Shown: positions 27,549 to 37,458 of the stretch, piece by piece
Numbering within the stretch: the stretch's first letter is position 1
Layout: every line of letters starts with the position of its first letter
Source: Luteimonas viscosa
Lineage (GTDB): Bacteria > Pseudomonadota > Gammaproteobacteria > Xanthomonadales > Xanthomonadaceae
Assembly: GCF_008244685.1 (NCBI RefSeq)
Contig: NZ_VTFT01000001.1
Location: 1-64,000, forward strand
Reading direction: 5' to 3'
Length of the DNA stretch: 64,000 nucleotides
The notes under the pieces: model-generated
Told to the model about the DNA's origin: nothing
The model's input: only the letters and a program-made list of their open reading frames with translations
The model's database searches: none
Made by a program: the position numbers and the translations under genes

Positions 27549-28969
27549 TCGCCGATGGGCACGTGGCGCAGGGCCCCGGTGCGCGGATCGAACCGGAGCA
27601 CGGCGTGGGCATCGGTGTCGGCGATCCAGACCGCGCCCGCGCCTGCCGCCAGCCCGGCCGAGCCGTGCAGGCGCTGCGGCAGCTCGGCCGTGCTCACCTC
27701 GCCGCCGCCCAGGCGCAGGCAACGCAAGGCATCGTTGCCGCTGTCGGCGATCCACAGCTGGGGCGAATCCGGATCGAGCGCGATCGCCAGCGGCTGCTGC
27801 AGGCGGGCCTCGGTGCGAACGCCGTCGGCATTGCCGTACTGCCACTGGTCGACGCCCACCAGGGTGGAAACCGCGCCCGAACGGACGTTGACGCTGCGGA
27901 TCGCAGAGCCGGCGGCATCGCAGACGTACAGCACCTGCTGCACCGCCGCCAGCGACACCGGTTCGGCGAACGACGCGCCGAGGCCCTTGCCGTCGACCAC
28001 CGCCAGCTTCCCGGAACCCGCGACCAGCTGCAGGCCCGGCGCGCCGAGATCGTATTTCCACAGTCGGTTGTCGCCGGCGGTGGCGATGAACAGCGCGCTG
28101 CCGCTGAGCGCCACCGCGCGCGGCTGGTCCAGGGCGACCGCCCGCGGATCGCGGATCGCCCCTTCGGCCGGGGTGCCGGCACGGCCGGCGCCGCAGATGG
28201 TGTCGATGTCGCCACTGCGCAGTTCCACGCGCCGCACCGCGTGGTTGCCGCTGTCGGCGATGTACAGCGCGTCGCGCCACACGCACATGCCGTGCGGGCG
28301 GTTGAACGCGGCCAGTTCCATCGGGCCGTCGATGAACCCGGGGCCGCCGCTGCCGAACTGGCGCAGCACGCGCCCGGCGTGGTCGCACTCGAGCACCCGG
28401 TGATGCTCGCTGTCGGCCACGTACAGGTAGTTGCCGGACACGACCAGCCCGGTCGGGAAACGCAGCGGCAGCGGCGGCTCCCCGCCGCGGCGCATCTCGA
28501 TCGGATCGGCGTTGGGCAGGGTCGGCACTAGTTCGCCGGCCAGCGCACTCACGCGCGCGTCGAGTTCGCGGATCGGACCGTCGCCGACGATGCGGTCGCG
28601 GATCCGGCCCTCGCCGTCGATCAGCACCACCGTCGGCCAGGCTTCGATGCCGTAGTGCTGCCACAGGGTCCAGTCGGGGTCGTGGCCGATCGGGAAGTCG
28701 TAGCGCTGGCGATTCAGCCGCTTGCCGATGCGGCGGCCGTCGCGCTCGCTGTCGAACTTCGGCACGTGCACCGCCACCACGTTGACCCGCTCCCCATGGC
28801 GCGCGCGCAGGCGCGCCAGGTCGGACAGCCGGTGCTGGCACCACGCCGAGCCGGCGTTGACGAACACCAGCGCACAGACCTTGCCGCGCAGCTGCGCGAT
28901 CCGCAGCGGCGCCAGCAGGTTCAGCCACTCGACGCTTGGGGGGAACTCGGGGGCGGTGGTCGCGTCCAT
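27545..28969 (-). CDS. Thioredoxin-like/NHL-repeat protein (NHLRC2-like)
   Basis: A 474-residue protein with an N-terminal thioredoxin-like domain (~1-145) and a six-bladed NHL propeller (repeats such as PTGLVVSGNYLYVADSEHHR, PHGMCVWRDALYIADSGNH and PLAIALDPDSPQLWIADSGN). The thioredoxin active site is altered to AWCQH, lacking the second cysteine, so classic disulfide exchange is unlikely. The same two-domain order occurs in NHLRC2 homologues. No signal peptide is seen. It is coupled to uvrC, but the functional link is unclear. Confidence 0.85.
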   Translation of the reverse strand: MDATTAPEFPPSVEWLNLLAPLRIAQLRGKVCALVFVNAGSAWCQHRLSDLARLRARHGERVNVVAVHVPKFDSERDGRRIGKRLNRQRYDFPIGHDPDWTLWQHYGIEAWPTVVLIDGEGRIRDRIVGDGPIRELDARVSALAGELVPTLPNADPIEMRRGGEPPLPLRFPTGLVVSGNYLYVADSEHHRVLECDHAGRVLRQFGSGGPGFIDGPMELAAFNRPHGMCVWRDALYIADSGNHAVRRVELRSGDIDTICGAGRAGTPAEGAIRDPRAVALDQPRAVALSGSALFIATAGDNRLWKYDLGAPGLQLVAGSGKLAVVDGKGLGASFAEPVSLAAVQQVLYVCDAAGSAIRSVNVRSGAVSTLVGVDQWQYGNADGVRTEARLQQPLAIALDPDSPQLWIADSGNDALRCLRLGGGEVSTAELPQRLHGSAGLAAGAGAVWIADTDAHAVLRFDPRTGALRHVPIGE

Positions 28970-28978
28970 GTGCAGCGA

Positions 28979-29461
28979 TTATGCGTCAATCGTCCGGGTC
29001 CGGTCGGCCAGGCCGGCGACGATGGCGCGCGCGGCGCGGTCGACCAGCGTCCAGACGTGCTCGAACGCCTCCGGCCCGCCGGTATAGGGGTCTGGGATCT
29101 CGGCGCCCTGCCCCAGTCCCGCCCATTCCAGCAGCAGCGCGCTGCGGGCCGTGGCGTTGCCGGGGGCGCGGCCGCGCACGTCGTCGAGGTTGGCCCGGTC
29201 CGCGCACAGCAGCCAGTGGAAATCCCGGTAGTCCGACGCGCGCAGCTGGCGGGCGCGCAGCCCTGCGATGTCGACGCCGTGCGCCGCCGCGTTCGCGATG
29301 GTGCGCCGGTCTGGCGGCTCACCGGCATGCCAGCCACCGGTGCCGGCGGAGTCGACGACCACGCGGTGCCCGAGCCGGGCCTGGTCGATGCGTTGCCGCA
29401 ACACGCCTTCCGCCAGCGGCGAGCGGCAGATGTTGCCCAGGCAGACGACCAGCAGCCGCAT
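28979..29461 (-). CDS. Low-molecular-weight protein-tyrosine phosphatase
   Basis: A 160-residue phosphatase. The P-loop CLGNICRSPLAEG (C(x)5RS) is at residues 7-19, and the general-acid segment DPYTGG is near 127. The family removes phosphate from tyrosine or arginine of bacterial proteins and often regulates polysaccharide export kinases. It starts 4 bases after the kdsB stop, linking it to the envelope cluster. Confidence 0.9.
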   Translation of the reverse strand: MRLLVVCLGNICRSPLAEGVLRQRIDQARLGHRVVVDSAGTGGWHAGEPPDRRTIANAAAHGVDIAGLRARQLRASDYRDFHWLLCADRANLDDVRGRAPGNATARSALLLEWAGLGQGAEIPDPYTGGPEAFEHVWTLVDRAARAIVAGLADRTRTIDA

Positions 29462-29465
29462 CGGT

Positions 29466-30236
29466 TCAGGCACGCGGGCCTCCGAGGATCGCTTCGGCCC
29501 GCGCCAGGTCTTCCGGCGTGTCCACGCCCTGGGGGAACGCCTCGGGCGCCAGTGCCACCGCGATCGGCAGCCCCGCCTCGAGCGCGCGCAACTGCTCCAG
29601 CGATTCGATCCGCTCCAGCCGCCCCGGCGGCATCGCCGAGAAGCGGCGCAGGAAGCCCGCGCGGTAGGCGTAGATGCCGATGTGCCGCAGCCATTCCCCG
29701 GGCACGCGGATGTCGCCCTCGCGCGAGAACGCATCGCGGTGCCAGGGGATCGGCGCACGACTGAAGTACAGCGCGTGTCCGGTGTCGGCCACCACCACCT
29801 TCACCGTGTTCGGGTCGAACAGCACCGCCGGTTCGGTGATGTGCTCGGCCAGGGTCGCCATCCCGGCGTCGCCCTGCGCGAGCAGGGCCGCCACGCGGCG
29901 GATGCCGGACGCGGGGGCGAAGGGTTCGTCGCCCTGCAGGTTGACGACGATGGTGTCGTCGTTCCAGCCGGCGATGTCGGCGCATTCGGCCAGGCGGTCG
30001 GTGCCGGACTGGTGGCTCGACCGCGTCATCGCCACGCGCACGCCGCTGCCCTCGAGCGCGCGCGCGATGCGGTCGTCGTCGGCCGCGACCCAGACCTCGC
30101 GCGCGCCCGCCGCCAGCGCCCGCCGCGCCACGTGCAGCACCAGCGGCTCGCCTCCCAGCAGTCGCAGCGGCTTGCCCGGCAGGCGCGTGGCGTCATGGCG
30201 GGCCGGGATGGCGACGACGAAATCCTGCGCGTTCAC
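29466..30236 (-). CDS. kdsB: 3-deoxy-manno-octulosonate cytidylyltransferase
   Basis: A 256-residue enzyme that activates Kdo as CMP-Kdo for lipopolysaccharide core synthesis. The nucleotidyltransferase motif [16 protein letters not shown] lies at ~9-24, and [34 protein letters not shown] and GVDTPEDL are all family signatures. The start is GTG 30236, overlapping the lpxK stop as GTGA. Confidence 0.94.
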   Translation of the reverse strand: MNAQDFVVAIPARHDATRLPGKPLRLLGGEPLVLHVARRALAAGAREVWVAADDDRIARALEGSGVRVAMTRSSHQSGTDRLAECADIAGWNDDTIVVNLQGDEPFAPASGIRRVAALLAQGDAGMATLAEHITEPAVLFDPNTVKVVVADTGHALYFSRAPIPWHRDAFSREGDIRVPGEWLRHIGIYAYRAGFLRRFSAMPPGRLERIESLEQLRALEAGLPIAVALAPEAFPQGVDTPEDLARAEAILGGPRA

Positions 30237-31252
30237 GGCGTGGCATTCCCCCCGGGCCGGGTCGTCAGCCGGTCGAAGAGCGCGACCCAGAAGGCCTCGG
30301 GCAGGTGCGCATCGATGCCGACGCTGAAGTAGCGGTCGTTGGCGAGGGCCGCGCATTTCACCGCGTCCTTCTCGGTCATCAGCACCGGCAGGTCGCTGCC
30401 GAAGCGCAGGTCTTCGGCGTCGTAGCGGTGATGGTCGGGGAATGCGTGCGGCACCACCGCCATGCCCTGTGCGCGCAGCATCGAGAAGAAGCGCTCGGGG
30501 TCGCCGATGCCGGCGACCGCGTGCACGCGCTGGCCGGAGAACGCCGCCAGCGGCTTCGGCCGACCGCCGGCCATCGGCCTCGCCGACCCGGCCTCGAACC
30601 ACATCGGCCACTCGCCGAAACCGGCGGCGAGATCGCTCGCGTCGCCGACGTTGAGCACGCGGAAATCGCAGCGCTCGCCACGCGCCGGCGGCTCGCGCAG
30701 CGGCCCGGCCGGCAGCAGGCGGCCGTTGCCGTAGCGACGATGGCCGTCGATCACCTCGATCTCCAGGTCGCGCGCCAGCCGGTAGTGCTGCAGCCCGTCG
30801 TCGCAGACCACCACGTCGCAACCTTCGGCGACCAGCGCCCGTGCCGCGGCGACCCGGTCGCCGTCCACGCGCACGCGCGCGCCTGTGCGCGCCGCGATGA
30901 GGACGGGTTCGTCGCCGCCGACCGCCGGATCGGTGCCGGATTCCACCCAGCGCGGCGTTTTCGGATCGGCGCGCCCGTAGCCGCGGCTGGCGATCCCAGG
31001 CGTCCAGCCGGCGGCCTGCAGGCGCTGGACCAGCGCGATCGTGAGCGGGGTCTTGCCGCTGCCGCCGGCCACCAGGTTGCCGACCACCACGACGGGACGA
31101 TCGATGCGCTGGCGTCGCAACAGTCCCTTGAGATAGAGGTCGCGGCGGACACCGGTCACCGCACCGTAGAGTCCGGACAGCCCGCGCGCGAACAGCGGCG
31201 CCGGCGCCTCGCCGTACCAGTAGTGCGGCGCGTGGCCCGGACGCCGGCTCAC
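30233..31252 (-). CDS. lpxK: Tetraacyldisaccharide 4'-kinase
   Basis: A 339-residue inner-membrane-associated kinase that phosphorylates the lipid A disaccharide precursor. Visible are the Walker [14 protein letters not shown] (~57-69), [15 protein letters not shown] region, [13 protein letters not shown] and [12 protein letters not shown]. The start is GTG 31252, overlapping the msbA stop as GTGA. Together with msbA and kdsB it forms a lipid A/LPS group. Confidence 0.94.
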   Translation of the reverse strand: MSRRPGHAPHYWYGEAPAPLFARGLSGLYGAVTGVRRDLYLKGLLRRQRIDRPVVVVGNLVAGGSGKTPLTIALVQRLQAAGWTPGIASRGYGRADPKTPRWVESGTDPAVGGDEPVLIAARTGARVRVDGDRVAAARALVAEGCDVVVCDDGLQHYRLARDLEIEVIDGHRRYGNGRLLPAGPLREPPARGERCDFRVLNVGDASDLAAGFGEWPMWFEAGSARPMAGGRPKPLAAFSGQRVHAVAGIGDPERFFSMLRAQGMAVVPHAFPDHHRYDAEDLRFGSDLPVLMTEKDAVKCAALANDRYFSVGIDAHLPEAFWVALFDRLTTRPGGNATP

Positions 31253-33024
31253 GCCTCGCCGCCCTCGCGGAACTGCATCCGGTGCAGGTGGGCGTACAGG
31301 CCGCCGCGCGCCAGCAGTTGCGCGTGGGTGCCCTGCTCCACCAGCCGGCCCTGGTCGAGCACCAGCACCTGGTCGGCATGCTCGATGGTCGAGAGGCGGT
31401 GGGCGATGACCAGGGTGGTGCGGTCGGGCATCAGCCGGTTCAGCGCTTCCTGCACCAGGCGTTCGGACTCGGTATCGAGCGCGGCGGTGGCCTCGTCCAG
31501 GATCAGGATCGGCGCGTCGCGCAGGATCGCGCGGGCGATCGCCAGGCGCTGGCGCTGGCCGCCGGAGAGCATCGAGCCGTTCTCGCCGATCGGCGTGTCC
31601 ATGCCGCGCGGCAGGCGCTCGATGAACTCCCAGGCGTTCGCGGCCTCGGCGGCGGCGCGCAGCGCGACCGGATCGGCCTCCGAGGCGTAGGCGATGTTGG
31701 CCGCGACGCTGTCGTCGAACAGCATGACCCGTTGCCCCACCAGCGCGATCTGCCGGCGCAGGTCGGCCAGGCGGTAGTCGTCGAGCGGCACGCCGTCGAG
31801 GGTGATCGTGCCCGCGCTGGGCTCGTAGAAGCGCGGCACCAGCCGTACCAGGCTGGTCTTGCCGCTGCCCGAGCGGCCGACGATCGCGGTCACCGTGCCG
31901 GGCGAGGCGCTGAAGCTGATGTCCTCGAGCGCATGCCGGGTGTCGTCGTCGCGCGCGTAGCGCAGCGATACCCGGTCGAACACCAGTTCGCCGCGCGCAC
32001 GGCCGAGCGCGACGCGGCCGGTGTCCTTTTCCTCTTCCGAATCGAGCACCATGAACAGGCGCTCGGCCGCCGCCACGCCGCGGCCGATCACGCTCTGCAC
32101 GTTGGTGATCCGGCGCAGCGACGGGATGATGCCCATCATCGCCGTCATCAGCTGCACGAACTGCCCGGGGTTGAGCCGCCCTTCCAGCGCCTCGTGCACC
32201 GACACCCAGACGATCGCCGCCAGCGCCAGCGCGGCCAGGATCTGCACCAGTGCCGACGACATCGCGCGCGTCGTCTCCACCTTCATGTTCAGCCGCAGGA
32301 TGCGGTTGGCGAAGTCCGAATAGCGCGTGCGCTCGAATTCCTGGGCGCCGTGCACTTTCACGTCCTGCTGCGCCGCCAGCGACTGCTCGGCGCTCGCGGC
32401 GAGCGCGCCCATGCCGTCCTGGATGCCGCGGCTGATGCGGCGGTAGCGCCCGCCCACGTACCACACCAGCAGGCCGATCAGCGGCGCGATCAGGATCATC
32501 GCCAGCGTCACCTTGACGCTGGTGTAGAGCATCAGTCCGAGCAGGAAGGCGATGGTCAGGCCATCGGTGAGGATCGCCTTGAGCGCATCGGAACTCGCCT
32601 GGGTGACCTGTTCGGTGTCGAAGTTGAGCCGGCTCACCATCGCCGGCACCGCCTCGGTATCGAAGCGCACGCTCGGCAGGCGCAGGTATTTTGCGAGCAC
32701 CAGTTCGCGCAGGTCGCGCACCACGCTGCGGCCGACGCGCGCCATGCCGTAGTCGGTGGCGAAGGTGGCCAGCCCGCGCAGCAGGAACAGGCCGATGATC
32801 GACAGCGGCAGCACGATCGCCATCTCGGGCTTGGGATCGACGAAGCCGTCGTTGGTCAGCGGCTCCATCAGCCACACGAACGCCGCCCCGGCGAGCGCCT
32901 CGATCACCATCGCCACCATCGCCACCAGCAGGAACGGCCAGTAGACCCAGGCGTGGCCGAGCAGGCGCCGGTAGACCGGCCAGGCGCCCTGGGCTTCCGC
33001 GCTCGTCGCGGTGGTCTCGCTCAT
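31249..33024 (-). CDS. msbA: Lipid A export ATP-binding/permease protein
   Basis: A 591-residue ABC half-transporter flipping lipid A-core across the inner membrane. The N-terminal six-helix permease covers ~1-330. The ATPase domain has Walker [11 protein letters not shown] (~385), signature [16 protein letters not shown] (~485), Walker [13 protein letters not shown] and the switch His in IAHRLSTIE. It is coupled to lpxK downstream and follows exbD by 7 bases. Confidence 0.94.
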   Translation of the reverse strand: MSETTATSAEAQGAWPVYRRLLGHAWVYWPFLLVAMVAMVIEALAGAAFVWLMEPLTNDGFVDPKPEMAIVLPLSIIGLFLLRGLATFATDYGMARVGRSVVRDLRELVLAKYLRLPSVRFDTEAVPAMVSRLNFDTEQVTQASSDALKAILTDGLTIAFLLGLMLYTSVKVTLAMILIAPLIGLLVWYVGGRYRRISRGIQDGMGALAASAEQSLAAQQDVKVHGAQEFERTRYSDFANRILRLNMKVETTRAMSSALVQILAALALAAIVWVSVHEALEGRLNPGQFVQLMTAMMGIIPSLRRITNVQSVIGRGVAAAERLFMVLDSEEEKDTGRVALGRARGELVFDRVSLRYARDDDTRHALEDISFSASPGTVTAIVGRSGSGKTSLVRLVPRFYEPSAGTITLDGVPLDDYRLADLRRQIALVGQRVMLFDDSVAANIAYASEADPVALRAAAEAANAWEFIERLPRGMDTPIGENGSMLSGGQRQRLAIARAILRDAPILILDEATAALDTESERLVQEALNRLMPDRTTLVIAHRLSTIEHADQVLVLDQGRLVEQGTHAQLLARGGLYAHLHRMQFREGGEA

Positions 33025-33031
33025 CGGCGGC

Positions 33032-33466
33032 TCACGGTGCCGCCGGAGCGGGCGCTTCCGGCGCGGTCGCGTTGGCGATGCGGGTGAAACCGAGCTGGCC
33101 CAGCGCCTCGTACGCGGTCACCACCGCCTGCCATGGCGTACGCGCGTCGGCGCGCAGCAGCACGGTGCGCTCGCGGTCGTCGCCGGCGACCTCGATGATC
33201 GTGCGCTTGAGCGATTCGACGTCGGTGCGCAGCGCCTCGCGGTCGTCGACGAAGTAGCGGCCGTCGGCGTTGATCAGCAGGCTCAGCGAGTTCGACTGGG
33301 CATCGTTGGGCTGGCCGGCGGCGCGCGGCAGTTCGAGCTTCAGAACCGAACGCGCGTCGAACGTGGTGGTGATCACGAAGAAGATGATCAGCACCAGGAT
33401 CACGTCGATCAGCGGCACGAGGTTGATCTCGGGCACGTCCTCGGCGCGGCGGTCGCGGATGCGCAT
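33032..33466 (-). CDS. exbD: Biopolymer transport protein ExbD/TolR
   Basis: A 144-residue protein with one N-terminal membrane helix (~13-35) carrying the conserved Asp in VPLIDVILVLIIFF, and a periplasmic domain. With ExbB it forms a proton-driven stator that powers TonB- or Tol-type systems. It starts 4 bases after exbB. No tonB gene lies nearby; TonB receptors at 10-16 kb would need such energisation. Confidence 0.92.
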   Translation of the reverse strand: MRIRDRRAEDVPEINLVPLIDVILVLIIFFVITTTFDARSVLKLELPRAAGQPNDAQSNSLSLLINADGRYFVDDREALRTDVESLKRTIIEVAGDDRERTVLLRADARTPWQAVVTAYEALGQLGFTRIANATAPEAPAPAAP

Positions 33467-33470
33467 CGGC

Positions 33471-34133
33471 TCAGGCCTGGGTCGGCTGGGCGTCGGCGGG
33501 GAATGCGGCCACCGCCGCGGCGGCCCGGCGGGCGCGCGGGTCGATCACGTCCATCAGCTGGATCGCCTCGTGCTCCATGTCGACGATGTAACCGTCGACG
33601 CGGGCACGGAAGTAGCGGTGGAACACCAGGGCCGGCACCGCGACGATCATGCCCGCGGCCGCGCAGACCAGCGCCTTGCCGATGCCGCCGGCGAGCTGGT
33701 TGACGTCGCCGACGCCGTGGTCCATCACCCCGAGGAACATCTGGATCATGCCGACCACGGTGCCGAACAGCCCGAGCAGCGGCCCGGCGCCGGCGATCGT
33801 GCCCAGCGCGTTGAGGAAGCGTTCCATGCGGTGGGCGACATGGCGGCCGACGTCCTCCACCCGCTCGCGGATCTCCTCGCGCGGGCGGTGGCGCACGTCG
33901 AGCGCAGCGGCCAGCAGCGCGCCCAGCGGCGAGTTCCTGCGCAGCGAATCGATGTGCACCGGGTCGAGCTTGCCGCGCGCGGCCCATGCGCGCACTTCCT
34001 GGCCCAGGCCCGGCGGCAATACGGCCTTGCGGCGCAGCGCCCAGAAGCGCTCGACGATGATCGCCAGCCCGACCGCCGACAGCAGCAGCAGCGGGATCAT
34101 CGGCCAGCCGCCGGACTTCACCAGTTCGAACAC
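33471..34133 (-). CDS. exbB: MotA/TolQ/ExbB proton channel family protein
   Basis: A 220-residue inner-membrane protein from GTG 34133, preceded by GGAGG at 7 bases. The first membrane helix (PMIPLLLLSAVGLAIIVERF) is followed by a cytoplasmic loop. The conserved ExbB region is IAGAGPLLGLFGTVVGMIQMF, then GGIGKALVCAAAGMIVAVPA. It partners with ExbD directly downstream. Confidence 0.92.
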   Translation of the reverse strand: MFELVKSGGWPMIPLLLLSAVGLAIIVERFWALRRKAVLPPGLGQEVRAWAARGKLDPVHIDSLRRNSPLGALLAAALDVRHRPREEIRERVEDVGRHVAHRMERFLNALGTIAGAGPLLGLFGTVVGMIQMFLGVMDHGVGDVNQLAGGIGKALVCAAAGMIVAVPALVFHRYFRARVDGYIVDMEHEAIQLMDVIDPRARRAAAAVAAFPADAQPTQA

Positions 34134-34208
34134 GCACGCCCCTCCGGCCCCTAGGGCCACACTGACTGCCGGATAGGATAGCCCAGCGCCCGCACGGCGC
34201 CGGGCGCC

Positions 34209-36563
34209 TCAGTGCACGGTTTCGGCGCGCCGCGCCGCGTCCCACAGGCGCGGCTGTGCGCGACGGCGCGATTCGAGCTGCAGGCCGGACCCGCGCAGTC
34301 GCACCAGGACCGCGCCTTCGCGAGCGGTGACCGCGCCCGCGGCGCCCCGTTCGACCCAGCGTCGCATGACCTCGGGCTTCGGGTGTCCGAAGCGGTTGCC
34401 ATGGCCGGCCGAGACCAGGGCCACCTGCGGCGCGGTGGCGGCGATGAAGGCGGGATCCGAAGAACCCGCGCTGCCGTGGTGCGCCACCAGCACCACGTCG
34501 CTGCGAAGGCCGCCGGGATGATCGTGAACCAGCAAGCGCTCGACCACCTCGCCGACGTCGGCGGCCAGCAGCACGCTGCCGTGCGCCGACTCGATCCGCA
34601 GCACGCAGCTCGATTCGTTGCCCATCTCGGGGAAGTGCAGGTCCGGATGCAGGAACCGGAACACCACGCCGTCGGCCTCCCAGCGCGAACCTGCCAGGCA
34701 CGGAACCGCGTCCTCGATCGCGGCGTCGCGCGCCGCGAACACCGGCCCGGTATCGAGGCGTCGGCGCAGCGAGGCGAAACCGCCGGCGTGGTCGGCATCG
34801 CCGTGGCTGACGATCGTGGCATCGAGCCGGCGGACCCCGAGCGCGTGCAGCGCAGGCACCACCACGCGCTCGCCCGCGTCGAAGCCCTCCGGCACGGCCG
34901 GGCCGGCATCGTAGAGGAAGGCGTGGCGCGCGGTGCGGACCAGCAGCGCACCGCCCTGCCCCACGTCGAGCATCACGAGATCGACCTCGCCGGGGCGCGG
35001 CAGCTCCCGGTCCGGCCACAACAGTGGCAGCAGGAGCATCAACGCCAGCGCCTTTCCGGGCACCGCGCGCGGCAGCAGCAGCCAGAACGCACCCAGCAGC
35101 GCCAGCGGCAGGGCGAACCAGCGCGCCTCCGGCAACCACCACAGGGCGGCGCGGCCGGCCGCCAGCCATTCGAACAGCGGCCAGGACAGTTCGAAGCAGC
35201 TCGCGGCCAGCCGCCAGGCGCCGCCGCCCCAGCCGGGATGCAGTGCTTCGAGGCCGGTGCCGACGAGCGCCATCGGCACCACCACCAGGCTCCACCACGG
35301 GATGGCGACCAGGTTGGCCAGCGGGCCCGCCAGCGACGCCTGCCCGAACATGACCGCGGTCAGCGGCAACAGCCCCAGCGTGGCGACCCACTGCGCCGCC
35401 AGGAACCCACGCACCACCGGCTGCGCACCGACCCGCGGCAGGCACCACACCAGCCAGGCCACGCCCGCGAAGCTGAGCCAGAATCCGGCCGCAAGCACCG
35501 ACAGCGGATCGGCCAGCAGCAGCGCGATCGCGGCCAGCGCCAGCGAATCGGCCACTCCCATCGGCCGGCGCCACAGCCGCGCCAGCACCACCACCGCCAC
35601 CATCAGCACCGTGCGCACGGTCGGCAGCGCGAAGCCCGCCACCGCGGCATAGCCGGCGGCGCCCAGCAGTGCCCCGGCCGCGGCGGCCTGCGGTCGCGGC
35701 ACGCGCCGGCCGAGCGCGGGCAGCAGCCACCACAACCCGGCGATGGCGAGCGCGGCGAATCCGGCGACCAGGCCGACATGAAAACCGGAGATGGCCACCA
35801 GGTGGGTCAACCCGGTGGCGCGCAGGATCTCCCAGTCCACATCGTCCAGCCCGCGCGTGTCGCCCAGCGCGAGCGCGCGCACGAAGCGCGAGGCCGGGCG
35901 CGCCACCGCCGCGTCGATCCTGCCGGCGATGCGCTCGCGCCAGCCGTCGATGCCGGCGCCGCCATGTCGCCGTTCGGCGGGCTCGGCGTCGCGCACATAG
36001 CCGGTCGCGGCGATCCGCCCGGCCAGCATGTGTTTCTCGCTGTCGTACCAGCCGGGGTTGCGCAGGCCGCGCGGCGCGCGCAACCGCGCAGTGAATCGCC
36101 AGCGGCTGCCGGCCTCGATCGCGTGGCGCTGCGAGTCCGCGGCCGCGCGATCGTCGTACCACGACAGCCGCAGCAGGCGTCCGCGCAGGGCGGGCGGCGT
36201 CGCCTGCCCGCGGTCGACCCGGAACAGGAACCGCGTACGTCGCGGTTCGTGCTCCGGCAACTGCACCACGCGACCGTCGATCGCGAAATCCCCGCGTTCC
36301 AGGTCCGGCGGCAACTGCTGCGACAACGCCCAGGCCGCGTGCAGCCCGAACAGCGCGAACCCCGCCAACAGCGCGCCAGCCGGCCGACGCCAGTCATCGA
36401 ACCGCCACCAGGCGAATGCGCCCAGCCCGAGCAGGACGGCCAGCAGCGCGGTCAGCGGCAGGGCCGGCAACCGCGAACCCGCCAGCGCGCCTAGCACCAA
36501 TGCGAACGCCACGCCGGTACCGAACGGTGGACGGGCGAGATGCCCGGGTCGTGGACCTTCCAT
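34209..36563 (-). CDS. comEC: DNA internalization-related competence protein ComEC/Rec2
   Basis: A 784-residue inner-membrane channel for single-stranded DNA uptake. The DUF4131 region (~1-200) is followed by the competence domain with the signature LTHLVAISGFHVG (~250-262) and many membrane helices. A C-terminal metallo-beta-lactamase-type nuclease domain carries SHGDADHAGG (~586) and VAHHGS. All three parts look intact. Natural competence would be one route for bringing DNA to the cassette array at 52-64 kb. It is the first gene of the minus run with exbB. Confidence 0.92.
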   Translation of the reverse strand: MEGPRPGHLARPPFGTGVAFALVLGALAGSRLPALPLTALLAVLLGLGAFAWWRFDDWRRPAGALLAGFALFGLHAAWALSQQLPPDLERGDFAIDGRVVQLPEHEPRRTRFLFRVDRGQATPPALRGRLLRLSWYDDRAAADSQRHAIEAGSRWRFTARLRAPRGLRNPGWYDSEKHMLAGRIAATGYVRDAEPAERRHGGAGIDGWRERIAGRIDAAVARPASRFVRALALGDTRGLDDVDWEILRATGLTHLVAISGFHVGLVAGFAALAIAGLWWLLPALGRRVPRPQAAAAGALLGAAGYAAVAGFALPTVRTVLMVAVVVLARLWRRPMGVADSLALAAIALLLADPLSVLAAGFWLSFAGVAWLVWCLPRVGAQPVVRGFLAAQWVATLGLLPLTAVMFGQASLAGPLANLVAIPWWSLVVVPMALVGTGLEALHPGWGGGAWRLAASCFELSWPLFEWLAAGRAALWWLPEARWFALPLALLGAFWLLLPRAVPGKALALMLLLPLLWPDRELPRPGEVDLVMLDVGQGGALLVRTARHAFLYDAGPAVPEGFDAGERVVVPALHALGVRRLDATIVSHGDADHAGGFASLRRRLDTGPVFAARDAAIEDAVPCLAGSRWEADGVVFRFLHPDLHFPEMGNESSCVLRIESAHGSVLLAADVGEVVERLLVHDHPGGLRSDVVLVAHHGSAGSSDPAFIAATAPQVALVSAGHGNRFGHPKPEVMRRWVERGAAGAVTAREGAVLVRLRGSGLQLESRRRAQPRLWDAARRAETVH

Positions 36564-36729
36564 GGCCTCGTTCGTCGTCGGGAGAGACAGGCGCCCAGTG
36601 TCACGTCGGCCCCGGCCCGGCGCGATCGGGCAAGATGGCGCCGGCGTGTAGGGCTAGTCCGACGTCGCCGCGCCCGCCGTCGCGACGCCGGGCATTGACG
36701 TGCGTTCGCCGCTTTCGCAAGCTCGACCG

Positions 36730-37182
36730 ATGTCCGCCGGCCCGCCCGATCTGTCCGCCCTGATCCGCGACCGGTTGCCGCCGGCGATGCGCGGGCTGGT
36801 GCCGCCGCCCTGCCTGCTCGAGATGCAGGGCGAATGCGTCGCCTACGAGGAAGGCCTGCGCCTGTGCATGCGCTTCCCGGTGCTGCCGCGCTACCGCAAT
36901 CCGCTCGGCAACATGCAGGGCGGCTTCATCGTCGCCGCGCTGGACAACACCATCGGCCCGTTCTCGTTCCTGGTCGCGCCGCCCAGCGCGACCGCCACGC
37001 TGAACACCCAGTACCTGCGCCCGGTGACCCCGGACGATGCCTCGATCACCTGCGCCGCATGGCTGGTGGAGCGCACCCGGAACACCCTGCACATCCACGC
37101 CGAAGCGCGCAACGACGCCGGCAGGATCGTCGTCCTCTGCCAGTCGGTGAACCAGATCCTGCCGCCGCCGGACGGGGACTGA
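36730..37182 (+). CDS. PaaI-type hotdog-fold thioesterase
   Basis: A 150-residue protein from ATG 36730 (MSAGPPDLSA); an in-frame start at 36700 is possible. The hotdog fold shows the helix segment NPLGNMQGGFIVAALDNTIG (~58-77) and the strands TATLNTQYLRPV and LHIHAEARND. The family hydrolyses acyl-CoA esters. Specificity and pathway are not evident, and the next gene is 276 bases away. Confidence 0.8.
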   Translation: MSAGPPDLSALIRDRLPPAMRGLVPPPCLLEMQGECVAYEEGLRLCMRFPVLPRYRNPLGNMQGGFIVAALDNTIGPFSFLVAPPSATATLNTQYLRPVTPDDASITCAAWLVERTRNTLHIHAEARNDAGRIVVLCQSVNQILPPPDGD

Positions 37183-37458
37183 GGACGACCGGCGAGCGCG
37201 CTCGTTCCCGCCCGCGCCGTTCCCGCCCACGAGCGGCCGCGAAGGCGTCGACCGGCCGGGGCGTCGGCGACGACACCCTCCCGGGCCCGCCACGACGATG
37301 CCTGCGCCGGCGCGGCAACAGGAATCCACGCCCCTAGCCCCGCGGGAGCGGACGCTTCACGTCCACTTCATCGAGTGCCCATCGCCCCGACATGCGGACG
37401 CAGCACGCTCTCCCCGCATCGAGGCAGACGGGACGGCAGGGTGGCGGGAGCGGCGCGC

